Positions 10,381 through 23,496 of a DNA stretch of 64,000 nt are shown here, piece by piece (positions within the stretch are counted from its first letter, which is position 1; the number at the start of each line of letters is the position of its first letter). This stretch comes from Caenorhabditis elegans (taxonomy: Eukaryota; Nematoda; Chromadorea; Rhabditida; Rhabditidae). The position numbers were made by a program, and so were the translations under genes. Location of the stretch: NCBI RefSeq assembly GCF_000002985.6, contig NC_003281.10:8804001-8868000 (forward strand), read 5' to 3'. The notes beneath the pieces are model-generated. The model was not told the DNA's origin. It did not search any database and worked only from the letters and a program-made list of their open reading frames with translations.

Positions 10381-13300
10381 ATTTGAAAAGTGGAAATTGT
10401 TATTTCTAAAATTAATGTTAAACTAAATTTGGCCGGTCTTGGCAAACTTCAGCACATTTACTTGGCATTTACTCAACACTTGACTAAACTTTAATAAAGC
10501 GAATTATTCTTGAGTTACTCTACGCCGAACCAAACTGCGAAGCCTAGCAAATCTCCGATTTGCTAGTCTGACAGCCTTTCTTAAAATTAGACTAACTTAT
10601 TGGCAATTAGTCATTGACACTAAATAAGAGGCAAGACAAATAAAACGGCCCCATATTTATACAAAGTTTGCTCTCTTTTTTCTTTTTCTCGTTTTGACAC
10701 CTAAGTAGTTCCCACAGTTCTCACATAGGGCAGGAGCGGGGAGTAAACATTATTCTTTATTCCTGGACACCCCCCACTCACTACTTGAACACACTTTCTT
10801 ATTTTCTTTTTTCGCATTCTCCCTCCTGAATGGGCGAAAAATATATCTGGGTGTTGGTCAAATGGTTATTAGTGACACTTTTTATGACTCACAGACTTTT
10901 ATTTTGAATTCTACCATTTCGGTAACTGATAGGTTCTGATTAGTCATTGGGAAATGTTTGGAAACATGCGTAGTTTTTAAATGTGTTAACTAAAATATTT
11001 GACAAATTATATGAGGTGCCTACAAAAGTTATATCATTCAGCAGATCAAATGTTCCAAATTCTTCCATAATCAGTACAAAATACCCGAATATTCAGTTCA
11101 TCTCTCATGGGGCATCATCTCAATTTTTTAGTCAAGAAAAAAGGAACCCCTCTCTTTCTTTTCTCAACGTTTTTTGATTCAAAGTGTTACATCCATCTTC
11201 TTTCAAAACTAAAGCAATCGTCGACATAGTGTACACTACTTCGGGTCTTTCACCACAATCCATAGTTTTGATTTAACATTGCAGAAGTTTAGGAAAACAT
11301 TTTTTGGCTGTGTTTTTGCAAACAATCGAGTTGCTGAAGGAACTGTAGATTTATCGAATTATTTAGTTTTGCAAAGTGAATGGTATTTGTTTTTAAAAAA
11401 TTATTTGTTTTTCGAAAACCTAGTAGCATACCATGCCAACTTCCTCCTTTTTCATGTCAACGAGATCTGATAGTGAGTAGCACTTTATAAAGCTTACTGT
11501 TAAGCTTTTGCAACGTTCTATCTAGCTTTGAGAACTTTTTGACAGTTTTTCTCAACTTTCTGTCGAACATTGTTGCTCTTTAATTCCGAATGTTTTATTA
11601 TTAGTTACTTTCTCTACAACAACTCTTAACCCTGTTTCTAAGTTCCGCATTGTCAAAATTGTACAATTTCTTGTTCAAAAGGTGTTTCGAAATCGAAAAC
11701 GTCGGGAAAACACACAGGGGTCCCTTTTCTCATATACTTTCCCCGGTTGATCCAACGTCTCTACGATCTAAGAAGAGAAAAAAAGAAAGAGAGATGGTAA
11801 GAGGGAACGTAGGCGTCTGGTGTTAGAGCATCGCGGTCATCCAAGTGATCTGCCGAGTCGAAGAGCCCTCGGGAAGAGAGCCCAATAAACAGTGTGTAGC
11901 AATGCGAGAGAGTATGAGCAGGCAGAATATCAACGATGTAAAGAAGGCAACTGCTTCTTCTTCTGCTGCTCCTGCCATCTCGCATCCTCCCCCGTGTGCC
12001 GTCGTCCCGTAGAGCACTTTATCCAGTCTCTCAACTTTCCGTTTTCTCTTCTTTTTATGATTTTTGATATTGATCTCATTGAATTTTTCTACAATTTTGC
12101 ATATCGAGTTGTGAAATCTCAAAAAGTGGGAACTCATTATTTAAAAAAAAAACACAATAGCTACAGTAACCGTAGCTTCGTAGATTTTTTTCTCAGGGGA
12201 TTAAAGCTTTTTAAAAAATTATTTAGGAGAATCTTTTTAGAGGACTGTACAATCGAACAGTTCTCAACATAAATCGACAACATAATTTGCTCAGTTCTGA
12301 GTGAAGAAATCATACGTAAAACTTGAAGTTTTAAGGTTCTTCGTAGGCCCTTATTTACGTCTATTATTCAAACCCTTCTTGACATTTTTTTCCAATAATA
12401 ATAGGCTATCCCGCTGTTTTCTGAATTAAAAAGTATCAAGTAATCATCAAATGTTTTTCAAAAATCAAATAAAATATTGTGTAAAAACCAAGCTCTTATC
12501 TGATTTCAGACAAAAATTTGGCATTTCTATACTAAATTATAAATCCATCTAAAAAATTCCAACACCCAGCTTCTTCAGTAATTTTCCTGCAAAGAGTATA
12601 TTGTTCATTTTCGACACTCTGAATATTCTCTGTCTCACCGAATGTCTCACATTCTTCTTTCAACAAAAAAAATTGTTCTCGCTCGAATGCATCATTGAGA
12701 ATTCACTACCAACGGCGAGACCCCTATTCTTTCTTCAAAAAGTGTGCTCCATGAGCACCTGCACCACCTGCTCTTGGGATTCTTTGATTTATTATTCCTG
12801 GATTTGGAAATGAAATTTCTGGAAATTGTTTTATTGACTAAGATCGTATAATTCGCACAATTAAGTACTTTATTATAATAGTAAAATGCTTGGTTTTAAC
12901 ATTGATACCTTTGTGCGTCGCCGATTTGAATTCTATAAATGTTCGACTTTCCTATGATTGCAATTCTTGACAATCAAAAAGAATGATCGGTAATAAATAT
13001 TTAATTGTTTTAGGTTGTAATGAAACGGTAATGTTCACCATGTATTAGTTGAAAAGCTATTATGAAGATTATTAATCTTTATAGAAGGGATTATGATTTT
13101 TTTGTTGCTTAGTTAGTCAACGTTACTTTTCACAAATGACCCATCAATTTAAGATTCTTTTTTCAAAACCTACCTCCTAATTTAACTTCCCTTAAATCTT
13201 GTCGACATCTTTTTTTTCCAAAAATTCATTTTCCTCCTAACCACCCAATTAATTCATCCTCCCCCCGTTCCCTCAATTTATCACTTGTTCCTCTCTATTC

Positions 13301-14901
13301 AAAACATGACCTTTTTGTCGGAGAGGGAACAGTCACCAGTCAACCATATCTTGGATTCTACTGACAATTACTTCATGCCCACATCCCAATACTCTCTATT
13401 ACATGAACTTTTCACCAATATATAAAATGTTGTTCGTATACTGATGGGCTTCAAGTAGGCGTGATTTTTAAAACACATACTACAAATATTGGAGAAAGTG
13501 CCGTATTTGTTCTATTAGTATTGGTGCAATACGTTTTTGACCACAATATTTATGTACTTGAATTAACTAGATTTCACTGTGAAAACTGAAACTTTAAAAA
13601 CTTTAAAATCTGTGGCAACTTATTGTCGAATTTTGGCAGGAAGTTTCCCTGATATTCCAAGTAGGTTCAAAAATTGAATTCAATTATCAAATTTTGGTCT
13701 GGTCAGATTGAACGTCTACTATTATAATAATTTTGCAAGTTTTTCAAAATATTAGAAAATCTCTTTGGTGTTTCAAAAATAGTAACTGCATATCTACTTG
13801 ATTCCAAACTAATTGCTTCTCGTGTCCCCAAATAAGTGGTGCCTCTTCCTCCGCCCCCTTCCATCCTCCCAATTTCATCCTCAATTCATGCTTCCATCAA
13901 TGTCTACGTCTCTTCGTCTCTCACACTCTCTCACCATTAGACATATGTTTGATAACTATCCGGAAACTGAAGAAACTATGTGTCCCTTCCTCCCTTCTCT
14001 ATTTCAAACGACTCTTGACTCATCGTATTTTTCGGAAATTCATGGGATAACTATGAGTCTCCAGATGCCAGTTTTGTTTCGGAATTTCCTTTTTGTACGT
14101 TTTTCACAAACTTCGAATTTCTGATTTTTAACTCGTAGTCCAGCCAATATTCTGAATATTTTGAGGGTTCTCCGGTAATTTTAAAGATTTTCGAATGAGT
14201 ACAACTCAAAAGCTAGAGGTTCCAGCAAACAACTTTCAACAGTCAAAACATTTTGAAATAGTTCAATTGAGCATTTGAGAAAATATTGTTGTTGGCTCTC
14301 GCTCAATACACAACAAATATTGAGATTTATGCAAAATTCGAATTGCTCCTTACTTTGCTTCTTCATCAATCTTGCTCCACGTGTCACGGGTCATTTTGTT
14401 CCCCCGTTAATTTCCGTTCGCTCACTTCTCCTGTTCGTTCAATTCATTTCTTGATATGTTCATGACTCAATGTGAGTGTGTCAAATGCTCGTAGAGCTCC
14501 CTTCTCAATTATAAATGACTTGTCGTCTTCGGAGGGTCAGTTCTTTGTTTCGCAATCGCGTGTGCTCTGTTCAATTCCATTTTTCCTTCCTTCCGGTTTT
14601 TGGAAAAGACACCGATTAGGCTTCATTGATCCACATGTTAACTGAGAATTTGAAATTATCTCAGTGAAATTGGTCGCTACTTTGAATTTAATTCATTTAG
14701 ACATGAAAAACGTTCCAAAATTAAAATTCAAGCAAAGTTCTTTATTTTCCCTTTCAAAAATATTTCTTGGAACTTTTGAATTTGAGATTTTGAAATTTTT
14801 TTTCTATTCAATCAACTTCTAAAATCGTTTCATCTTCCGTATACTCGTTGCAAACTTCTTTCTGATTGTTTTCAAAAAACCGAATTCCAAATTTCCAGTA
14901 G
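10381..14901. other. Intergenic DNA upstream of pat-2
   Basis: About 4.5 kb with no gene I can support. The block 11690-12020 is less AT-rich and contains a run of short GA/CT tracts. The blocks at 13260-13330 and 13830-13930 are pyrimidine-rich. These may be regulatory DNA for pat-2. Immediately before the pat-2 start the sequence ATTTCCAG (ending about 14898) is a good 3' splice site, so an upstream exon or SL trans-splicing is likely. Confidence 0.4.
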
Positions 14902-17900
14902 ATGCGAGAGGGTAGTTTTCCGCGAAGGATCGGCTTGCTTCTAGGCTTACTGGGCCTTTTAGCCGGAGTTGCCACCTTCAACATCGACACAAAAAATGTA
15001 GTGGTTCATCACATGGCTGGTAACTACTTTGGATACTCACTCGATTTTTACCATGAGCAGAAGGGAATGCCTGTGTAAGTTATTGAATTAACTGAACAGA
15101 TTTTACATTCAAAAATTTCAGCCTCGTTGTCGGTGCCCCTGAAGCTGAAAGCAATAACCCAAACCTGGCTGGAATCCGAAGACCTGGAGCAGTTTATGCT
15201 TGCTCCGTGAACCGGGCAACATGCCGAGAAGTCCACGTGGATAAAATGAAGGGAAACTTGAAGAAACTCAATGGATCACATCTTGTTCCAATTGAAGAAA
15301 AATCACATCAATTCTTTGGTGCAACTGTTCGATCAAATGATAAGCATGATAAAATTGTGGTAGGTTTATTCTGCGGAGTTTGAAAATTAAAAATTAAATT
15401 TCCAGGTGTGTGCTCCAAAATACACATATTTCTACTCAAAATTCGAAGTTATTGAGCCAGTTGGAACCTGTTTCTATGCTGAAAATGGATTTGATAATGC
15501 GGAGGAGTTTTCATCGTGCAAACAAGAACGTATGTTTTGGGGATACTTAATTGGTACTGCAGGGGTACTGTAGTTTTGGAAAAAGGAGTTCGAGAAAAGA
15601 AAGTTCTGGGAAGTTCTAGAAACTTCTGAAAATTTTGAGGAATTGCAGGAATATTTTAATAGTTTGAAAAGTTTCTGCAACCCTCAAGACACTGTTAAAA
15701 ACGTCTTAAAATTTTGAGATTTTTTTGGAAAATTCTAGAAACTTCTAGAGGCTCCTGAAAAAAATCTGAAAATTGTTGAACCTTTTGGAATAGTTCAGAG
15801 TTCGAACAATTGGTAACTTTATAAAAAATTAGATGAAAAATTACAGCTGCTCGCCACGGTCGTCATCGTCTTGGATACGGTCAGTGCGGATTCTCGGCTG
15901 CAGTTCCAGGAAAGAAGAATCAAAATCGTGTTTTTATTGGAGCCCCCGGTGTGTGGTATTGGCAAGGAGCAATGTTCTCACAGAACATCAAAAATCAGAC
16001 AGACCGCCCGAATACCGAGTACGGTAGCAAGGAATACGATCACGATATGATGGGATATTCTACAGCAACTGGAGATTTTGATGGAGATGGTATTGATGAT
16101 ATTGTTGCCGGAGTTCCACGTGGAAACGATTTGCACGGAAAATTGGTGTTATACACGTCGAAACTGAAGATGATGATCAATTTGACTGATGAGGTGTCAA
16201 CTCAACATGGACAATATTGTGGAGGATCTGTTGCAGTTGCTGATGTAAATAAAGATGGGTAAGTGAGATTCACAAACACATAAAATTACAATTCTCTAAA
16301 TATTCTCTGTATTAATTTCAGACGCGACGACATTATCATGGGCTGCCCATTCTACACAGATTACGGTAGCGTGAAAGACGCAAAAACACAAGAAAGAAAA
16401 CCACAATACGATGTCGGAAAGGTCATTGTGATGCTTCAAACTGCTCCAGGAGTCTTTGGAAAACAGATTGCAGTTGTTGGAGATGATCAGTGGGGACGAT
16501 TTGGACACGCAGTCGCAGCAGCTGGAGACTTGAATTTGGATGGTTATAATGGTAGGGATTTTGCTACTAAAAATGAACGAATTTGAATTTCTCACAGAAA
16601 TTATTTTACGCGGAAATTCAAATTTAGTTTTCGTATTTTCACTTTTCTTTTTCTTAATTTAACAATTTCTTTAGACATAAAAAATCCTAGATTATCGGAA
16701 ATTTGTGCGGCATTTTGAACTTTCAATCTCATTTGAACCGCTATGGAAATTTATTGCATTTTTTGTTGGAAATTTTAAATTACAAAATAGTGTTTTTCAG
16801 ATGTAATTGTTGGTGCACCATATGCTGGAAAAAACAAACAAGGAGCTGTTTATGTGATCCACGGATCCAAAGATGGTGTTCGCGAACTACCAACTCAGAA
16901 GATCGAAGGAGCCAATATTGGTCATGGAAATATCAAATCATTTGGCTTCTCCCTTACTGGAAACGAAGATGTTGATGGAAATGGAATGCCAGACATTGCA
17001 GTTGGAGCATGGAAATCTGGAAATGCAGCTGTTTTACTCACAAAACCAGTTGTCACTGTCACGGGACAAACTGAACCAGAGAGTGCATTGATCAGTGTAG
17101 AAGATAAGAATTGCGATGTTGATGGAAAATTGGGAAAACAGGCATGCAAACATATTAATACATGTTTCAAATATGAAGGAAAAGGAGATACACCAAATGA
17201 TTTGGAATTTGATCTTCGATTCAATCTTGATGATCATTCTCCTGAACCAAGAGCTTATTTCTTGCAAAAAGATGTGGTAGGTCACTTTTTTAAAACTAGA
17301 TAAAAATTTTTAACACAATAATAATATTTCAGAAATCTGACAGAAGCATTAAAGTTGCACAAGGATCTAAAACAAGAGACCATCCATCTTCAATCGAACA
17401 ACGTGTTCGTCTTGAGAAGGGACGACAAAAGTGTTTCAGACATCGATTCTTTGCTTCTTCCACAATGAAGTGAGTTTTCAGAGAAAATATTTTGATTTTC
17501 TTTCAAAGTTTTTCAACTCAAAATGACCACAACTTTTTAAATTTTTTTATCAGAAAAAATTGAGAAAATGTTTGCTCTGCTGTGAAAAAAAGTTCAAGGC
17601 TAATTTTTGAATGTAAAATAGTTCGTATGCTTTGCAAACCTTCAAATTAGAAAATAAAATGTTTTCTAAAAATCAAAAATAAAATAATTTCAGAGACAAG
17701 CTCTCCCCAATTCATTGGTCCGTCAACTACACATATGTTGAATCAAAAACCGGAAAACTTCGTGGTGATAAGCTTGAACCAGCAATTGACACAACTGTAC
17801 CACTTTCATTCCAAAATAAGATTAATATTGCAAATAATTGTGGAAAAGATGATCTTTGTGTTCCTGATTTGAAGGTTACCGCTGTTGCGTAAGTTTTTTT

Positions 17901-20900
17901 AATTTTCAAAATGATCGATAAAAAGTGTTGAAAAAATACATTAAATATGCCATTTTTTCATTGAATATAAAAGAAAGGGAAACATTGAAAATCCTCATTA
18001 CAGTAAGTTTGAAAAATTATTGAAAAAATGGGTTTGTCTCGAAATGTTTTAATCATTACTCTAATTTTAAAATTTTCAAAAAAATATAAGGAAATGAGCG
18101 AGAAAAATTGAATATAACACAAAATACAATGTAACCTAACTCGACAATTTTCAAAACATTTTTTATAATGAGACAAGTTCACAGCCATTTTTAAAATGTT
18201 TGCTTCAGGATTTTCCTGTCAAAATAATTCCACGAAGATTGTATGTTTCTTTTCTTCACGGAATCGGCGAAATTTTCAGTGAAATCATATCATTAAAATA
18301 ATTATTCCTAAACCTATAAACCAAATGCCAGCAATTAAATTCTTTTAAACATATTTTTTCAGTGATCGTGAGAAATTCCTTTTGGGAACTCAAGACAATA
18401 CAATGCTTATCAATGTAACAGTTCAAAATGGAGGAGAAGATTCATATGAGACAAAACTTTATTTCGATGTTCCACAAGGATTCGAATACGGTGGAATTGA
18501 AAGTGTTGGTGGAGATGGAAGCAAGTCTGCTCCAGCTTGTTCTCCAACTTCCGATGAACCAGATTCGGATGGAAAATGGACTTTTGCATGTGATCTCGGC
18601 AATCCACTTCCAGCTAACAAAGTAGTTAGTAGTGTTGTAAGAGTGACTGCTTCTTCTGATAAACCTCCACTTGCTCCAATCAGTATTAATGCTCATGTGA
18701 ACAGTAGTAATGATGAAGAAGCTCATACTGTTGCTGATAATAAAGTCACATTCACTATTCCAGTTGATTTTAAGAATCAATTGAGTTTGAATGGTAGATC
18801 AAATCCCGAACAAGTCGATTTCTCAATGACGAACAAAACACGTGTAGATGCTTTCGATGACAATGAAATTGGTCCAGTTGTTTCACATCTTTATCAAATC
18901 AGTAATCGTGGTCCATCTGAGGTTGACTCAGCTACTTTGGATATCTTCTGGCCATCATTTTCCACTGAAGGAGGTCATCTTCTGTACATTATCACAGAAC
19001 CAGTTGTTAATCCACCAAATAAAGGAAGATGTCGGGTCAAACAACTGCAAAATGTTAATCCATTGAATTTGAGGGTACGTTTGAATAATTTTTAAATTTC
19101 TAGACATTACTTTAAAGGTACACGCTGTTTTTCTGAGTGGGTCTTGCCACGATCTCATAGTCGTTGCAAATCCCCAATTTCTGTAGACACTGAATTTTAT
19201 AACTCTGTACATTTAAAATTGCAGTGAAATACGGAAGGAACTATTTTGTTTTAGAAATAGAAGTAAGAAACTTTATCATTTTTAGGATAAAATTCAAATT
19301 TCTTGGGAAATTTTGAAGAATTGTTTTCGTCAGTTTCTGAAATGTTTAGAATCGGCGAGTTAAAAAAAAATATTGGAAACAATCGAATATGCTGAAATAT
19401 CACAAAAAAAATTGATTTTCCGGTTCGGGCTGACAAACTTCACTTTTTTCAATTCAGAATCCTGAACATCTTATTTTATAAATGTTCACAAAAAATTACT
19501 GTCGCACATTAAAAACGAATTAAAATTTCAGATAACAAATGAGCATGTTCCAACTGAACCACCAGTTGCCAAGACACCAAATGAATATTCAAGAGAAGAA
19601 GATGATGAATCATATGAAGATGAAACAACAACTCAATCCCAATCAACACGTCATCAATCTACACAACATCAAACTCATCATCAATCTGGTCCAGTACATG
19701 TATACGAAAAAGACGAGGAGAAGATTCGTCAGAATACTGGAAATTGGCAATATGTTGAGGATAAAAAGAAGAAGGGAGATTATGAATATATTCCAGACGA
19801 TCAGGAATATGATGGAGATGATTTTGAAGAGGAAGATGATGAAGATTTTGATAGAGCTGGAAGTAAGAGAGTTAAAAGAAATCCAACACCAAAGAAGAAG
19901 AAGAAGGGAGGAGAACACCGTGGTGAACCAAGAAGTGATAAGGCTAGATTCTCTGATCTTCGTGAAGCTGTTAAACTTTCGAAGGAAGCTGGAGGAGTTG
20001 TTGATTATAAGGGACCACTATCAAGAGCATCTGTTGATTGTAATTCATTGAGATGTACACATATTGAATGTGATATTTATGATCTTAAAGAAGACGAGTT
20101 TGTACTTGTGGAAATCTTCTCTAGATTATACACAAACACATTGGTTGATGAGAAAAATCCTGGAGGAGACATTTCATCGTTGGCTCTTGCTCGTGTCACA
20201 TCTACTAAATACAATCTTCCACATAAGCCAACATTGATAACAGCAGTATCTACAAATATGAATGCAATTGCTTCTGAAGAAGGAAGAGATCTTCCTTGGT
20301 GGCTTTATCTTTTGGCTATTCTTATTGGACTTGCCATTTTGATTCTTCTTATTTTACTGCTCTGGAGGGTGAGTTTCAAATTTAATTTTCAAAAATACGA
20401 TTTATTACATAACAACATAGATATTGGCTTGCAAGTTAAATTAAAGTTCTTTCGCCAACTTTCATGCTTACTTGTGACGCAGCAAAAATTATATCTTAAT
20501 TTCCAATTTTGTGAAGCGGTTTCTCAAAGCCTCATTGATTTATTCGGATGGGCCTCGCCGCGAGAAAAGTTTATGGTTCAAACTCTGCCATTTTCGAAAG
20601 GTAAAAAATGATTGTCACAAAGATTAAGAAAAACTGAATTTAAAAGAAGTTGCCTACGACATTAAAGCTGTGCTCACACGCTTTCGAAAATTTCACAGCA
20701 ACGTCCACGGCGAGCTTACGTCGGGGGTACTGTAGAATATAGGTAGATCAGAGCGACTACAGTATACAACCAATTTCGAAACAAATTTACAGTTTCCCTC
20801 AGAAAATAAATAATAATAATCTAATTTTCAGTGTGGTTTCTTCAAACGTAATCGTCCACCAACTGAGCATGCAGAACTCCGTGCCGACCGTCAACCAAAT

Positions 20901-20978
20901 GCTCAATACGCTGATAGTCAATCCCGTTATACATCACAAGATCAGTACAATCAGGGACGTCACGGACAAATGCTATAA
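14902..20978 (+). CDS. pat-2: PAT-2, integrin alpha subunit (RGD-binding type)
   Basis: Alpha chain of the muscle integrin that pairs with beta PAT-3 at dense bodies and M-lines. Exons 14902-15074, 15122-15359, 15406-15529, 15847-16258, 16322-16551, 16801-17276, 17333-17469, 17694-17888, 18363-19074, 19532-20368 and 20832-20978 are all in phase and give 1226 aa. They encode a signal peptide (about 1-25), then a seven-bladed FG-GAP propeller with four calcium loops: DFDGDGIDD (~255), DVNKDGRDD (~310), DLNLDGYND (~384) and DVDGNGMPD (~449). There is no inserted I domain. A long Ig-like region follows, then an acidic/Gln-His-rich insert, a furin-type site KRVKR (~1010), a membrane helix (~1154-1177) and the GFFKR motif split between the last two exons. 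Intron 3 carries heat-shock-element-like sequence. Confidence 0.95.
15590..15752. promoter_or_regulatory. Heat-shock-element-like arrays in pat-2 intron 3
   Basis: HSF binding sites are alternating TTC and GAA triplets spaced by two bases. At about 15604-15630 the sequence reads TTC-tg-gGA-ag-TTC-ta-GAA-ac-TTC, with another TTC-ga-GAA just upstream near 15588. At 15733-15751 there is TTC-ta-GAA-ac-TTC-ta-GAg. TTCTAGAA occurs exactly at 15614-15621 and 15733-15740. The similarity between the two clusters suggests an internal duplication or a repeat origin. Binding is not shown by sequence alone. Confidence 0.5.
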
Positions 20979-21354
20979 TATTTTCCATTTTTTGTTCCTT
21001 ATTCTTTACTATTCACATCTGCGGGTGTCTTTTTAAAATTATCATTTTGGTCCCAATTTAGTCCTCTTGTCGTGCCTTGCCCCCCAATCTTACTTTCATG
21101 TTCGATCGTTTTTCGGAATCTCCGCTCAATTTGGTGCTTTATATGTTCATATTATGTTTCTTTGTTTTCCAATTAATTACCAATACATTGACATGTTTCT
21201 AGTCGATATTTTTGATGTTTTTTCTTTTATTATCATCAATTTATTAATAAAAATTTAATAAATAAATAAATATTTAAAACGCGTCTAAAACAATAAATTT
21301 TGGAATTTCATCAAACCCGACCAACAAAAAAACGGAATAAATATTATGACAAAA
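20979..21354. other. pat-2 3' UTR and convergent spacer
   Basis: AT-rich spacer between the stop codons of pat-2 (+) and the J-domain gene (-). Several AATAAA-type signals cluster at about 21246-21275 on the plus strand. No gene is seen. Confidence 0.55.
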
Positions 21355-23227
21355 CTAGGTATCATTGGTTTTCTTTTTTCGAATCATCTCAGCCAATTGC
21401 TTGAATCTGACCATCACTTGTTTCTTCGTTTTGCTTCCAATTTCTTCGGAGATTCTTTCCCACCTGAAATTTAATATTTAAAACATTCCTCTGGATATTA
21501 TATTATGGGGACCCAGAAATTTTACCGTCAATACCTAACGAAACCCAACGCTTGGAGGATGAGCGTTCTCAATTTCAAAATACCCATTTCTAGTTTCCAA
21601 GCTAACCTTTCATCAGTTCCCTTTGGATATTTCTGCAATGCGGTTTCAAAAGCCTTCTGCTCAGCTTGACTCCAATCATCTTCTGATTTCTCTTCAACTG
21701 GTACTGATTGTTGAATAGTTGTCATCAACAATTTCGTATAATCCTCTTGCTTCATCTGTTTCATTTTTCCAGCCATTGCAATAACGTCTTCTGCACTTCT
21801 ATTCAAAACTCGACCCATTTGTTCCCAACGATTCGGTGTTCCAGCCGGGTATTTTTCAGTGCTCAGTCGAACCAGACTAGCTAATTCATCAGGCGTCCAT
21901 GTTGCTCCAGATTGTTCTGAAATTAAAAGATCATTGAGTAGAGTTCAGAAACCTTTTTTCTGATAAATTAACTTACTCTGTGCTACAACTTCATTTTCTG
22001 CTGCATACTTTTTCTCCATCTCAGGATCATTTGTGGAAACTGCTTTCATACCTTGAGCCACTTCAAATTTAAACTCTAGTTGCTGGGGTGCCGCTGCTGC
22101 TCTTTGTTGCCTTCTCTGTTGAGCCAACTCCTCTTCTGTTGGTTCTTCAGGTTCAACTTCTTTAGGTGTCATAGCATCTTTAGCAGTCAATGCCAAGTTT
22201 TTGAAGAGGGTTACTGTACCTCTAGCAAGAATAATTGGAAGAAGTTCTGAATATTTTGGAAGATACTCTTCAAGTGCTTGTTTCATCAATTTTTCTGCTT
22301 CCGCTGGATCTTCTTTTTTCGATTTTCGCGATTTTTTCACATTTTGTTTGTAGACAAGAGTTTTCTCGAAATATGCCGCCCACATCATCAGGTAATGAGC
22401 GATAGTTCCGATAAAAAGAAGCACAAGGATTCCTTCATACCATGCAAGTTTTCGCATTCGTCTGGAAAAAATTATTTATAAAACACTATTTTAAAAAAAT
22501 CCGAATTATTTCAGTTAACCATGTGATATGGAATATGGTGGAATGGGAAGGAAAATATTTTGGTATTTCTGCCAATTTTTAAGACTAACACATTGCATTT
22601 TATTTCTGAATTTGATCAGATTTAAGATTGTCACGCAACTTTTATTGGGCAAACCTAGTTACTTTTTTTTTGAAACCATCGCAAAACGTATAATAGCAAT
22701 GGGGATTTTTTTAAACTATTTATATGATTAATTGGAAAACTCATTCAAATTTTAAGAATATATTTACAGTCAAAAAGCATAATTTTTTAAGAAAAACAAT
22801 AACAATCTTATGTAGTTTTCTCGTATTTTTCTGTACATTTTTTTTCCAATTTTCAAAAATAAAAACCACTATGTGAATTCCCTCACCTATAGTAATACAT
22901 AGGATGCCTCCACGAAGGTAACCCATTTTCCAGAACATTATCATATTTTTCACGAAGTTCTGTAGTCTTCAAAACTTCATAGATTCCAGCAACTTGACGA
23001 AACTTTTCCGTAGCATCAGGCGCAGAATTCCTATCCGGATGCCATTCAAGTGTCAATTTTCGATATGCTTTCTTTACTTGATTCGACGAGGCATCTCGTG
23101 GAATATCGAACCACTCGTAGAAATTAACTCCGACTTCTTCCACTAAATCATATAGAGCCAAATCTTCTGATGTCCATTGACATTCTGTTAAGGATATTAG
23201 GAAGGCAAGGAGAAGGATGACCCGCAT
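21355..23227 (-). CDS. Membrane J-domain protein with SANT/Myb repeats (DNAJC1/ERdj1-like)
   Basis: Exons 23227-22887, 22461-21977, 21916-21607 and 21463-21355 join in phase to 414 aa. The order is a hydrophobic signal/anchor (1-17), a J domain with the HPD motif in LEWHPDRNSA (about residue 61), a membrane helix (LVLLFIGTIAHYLMMW), a basic/acidic linker, and two SANT/Myb-like segments: GATWTPDELASLVRL with RWEQM, and DDWSQAEQKAFETALQKYP with WERISEEI. This is the DNAJC1 (ERdj1/HTJ1) architecture: an ER-membrane co-chaperone with a lumenal J domain that stimulates BiP and a cytosolic part that can bind ribosomes. The start is preceded by a TTATTGCAG acceptor. The gene sits 270 bp after the ARGLU1-like gene on the same strand. 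Intron 3 contains the dispersed GAGACCC-type repeat. Confidence 0.88.
21510..21595. repeat. Dispersed repeat arm (CCTAACGA-ACCCAACGC type) in an intron
   Basis: TACCGTCAATACCTAACGAAACCCAACGC followed by TTGGAGGATGAGCGTT. It is the same repeat as the arms of the hairpin at 28190-28425, and shorter fragments occur near 6000, 6840 and 47340. Confidence 0.6.
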
Positions 23228-23496
23228 TCTGCAATAAATATTTCAGAAAATTCAACCAAATTTTTTTAATCTATAAAAATTAGAGATTTAAACGATTTAC
23301 GTATACATTTTTATTATTGGACCAACAAAAAATAATAAATAACAAAGTTTTTTATTTGGTTTTACGAAATTTTGAAGCGAAGACAATTAAATTTTAAAGT
23401 GGCTTCATTAAACAAAAAATAATAAACTCTGAAAGAAGTGAGTGAAGAGATCGGCGAGGTAAAGTCAGGTGCACAGGCGATTTGTTCATCTTGTGC

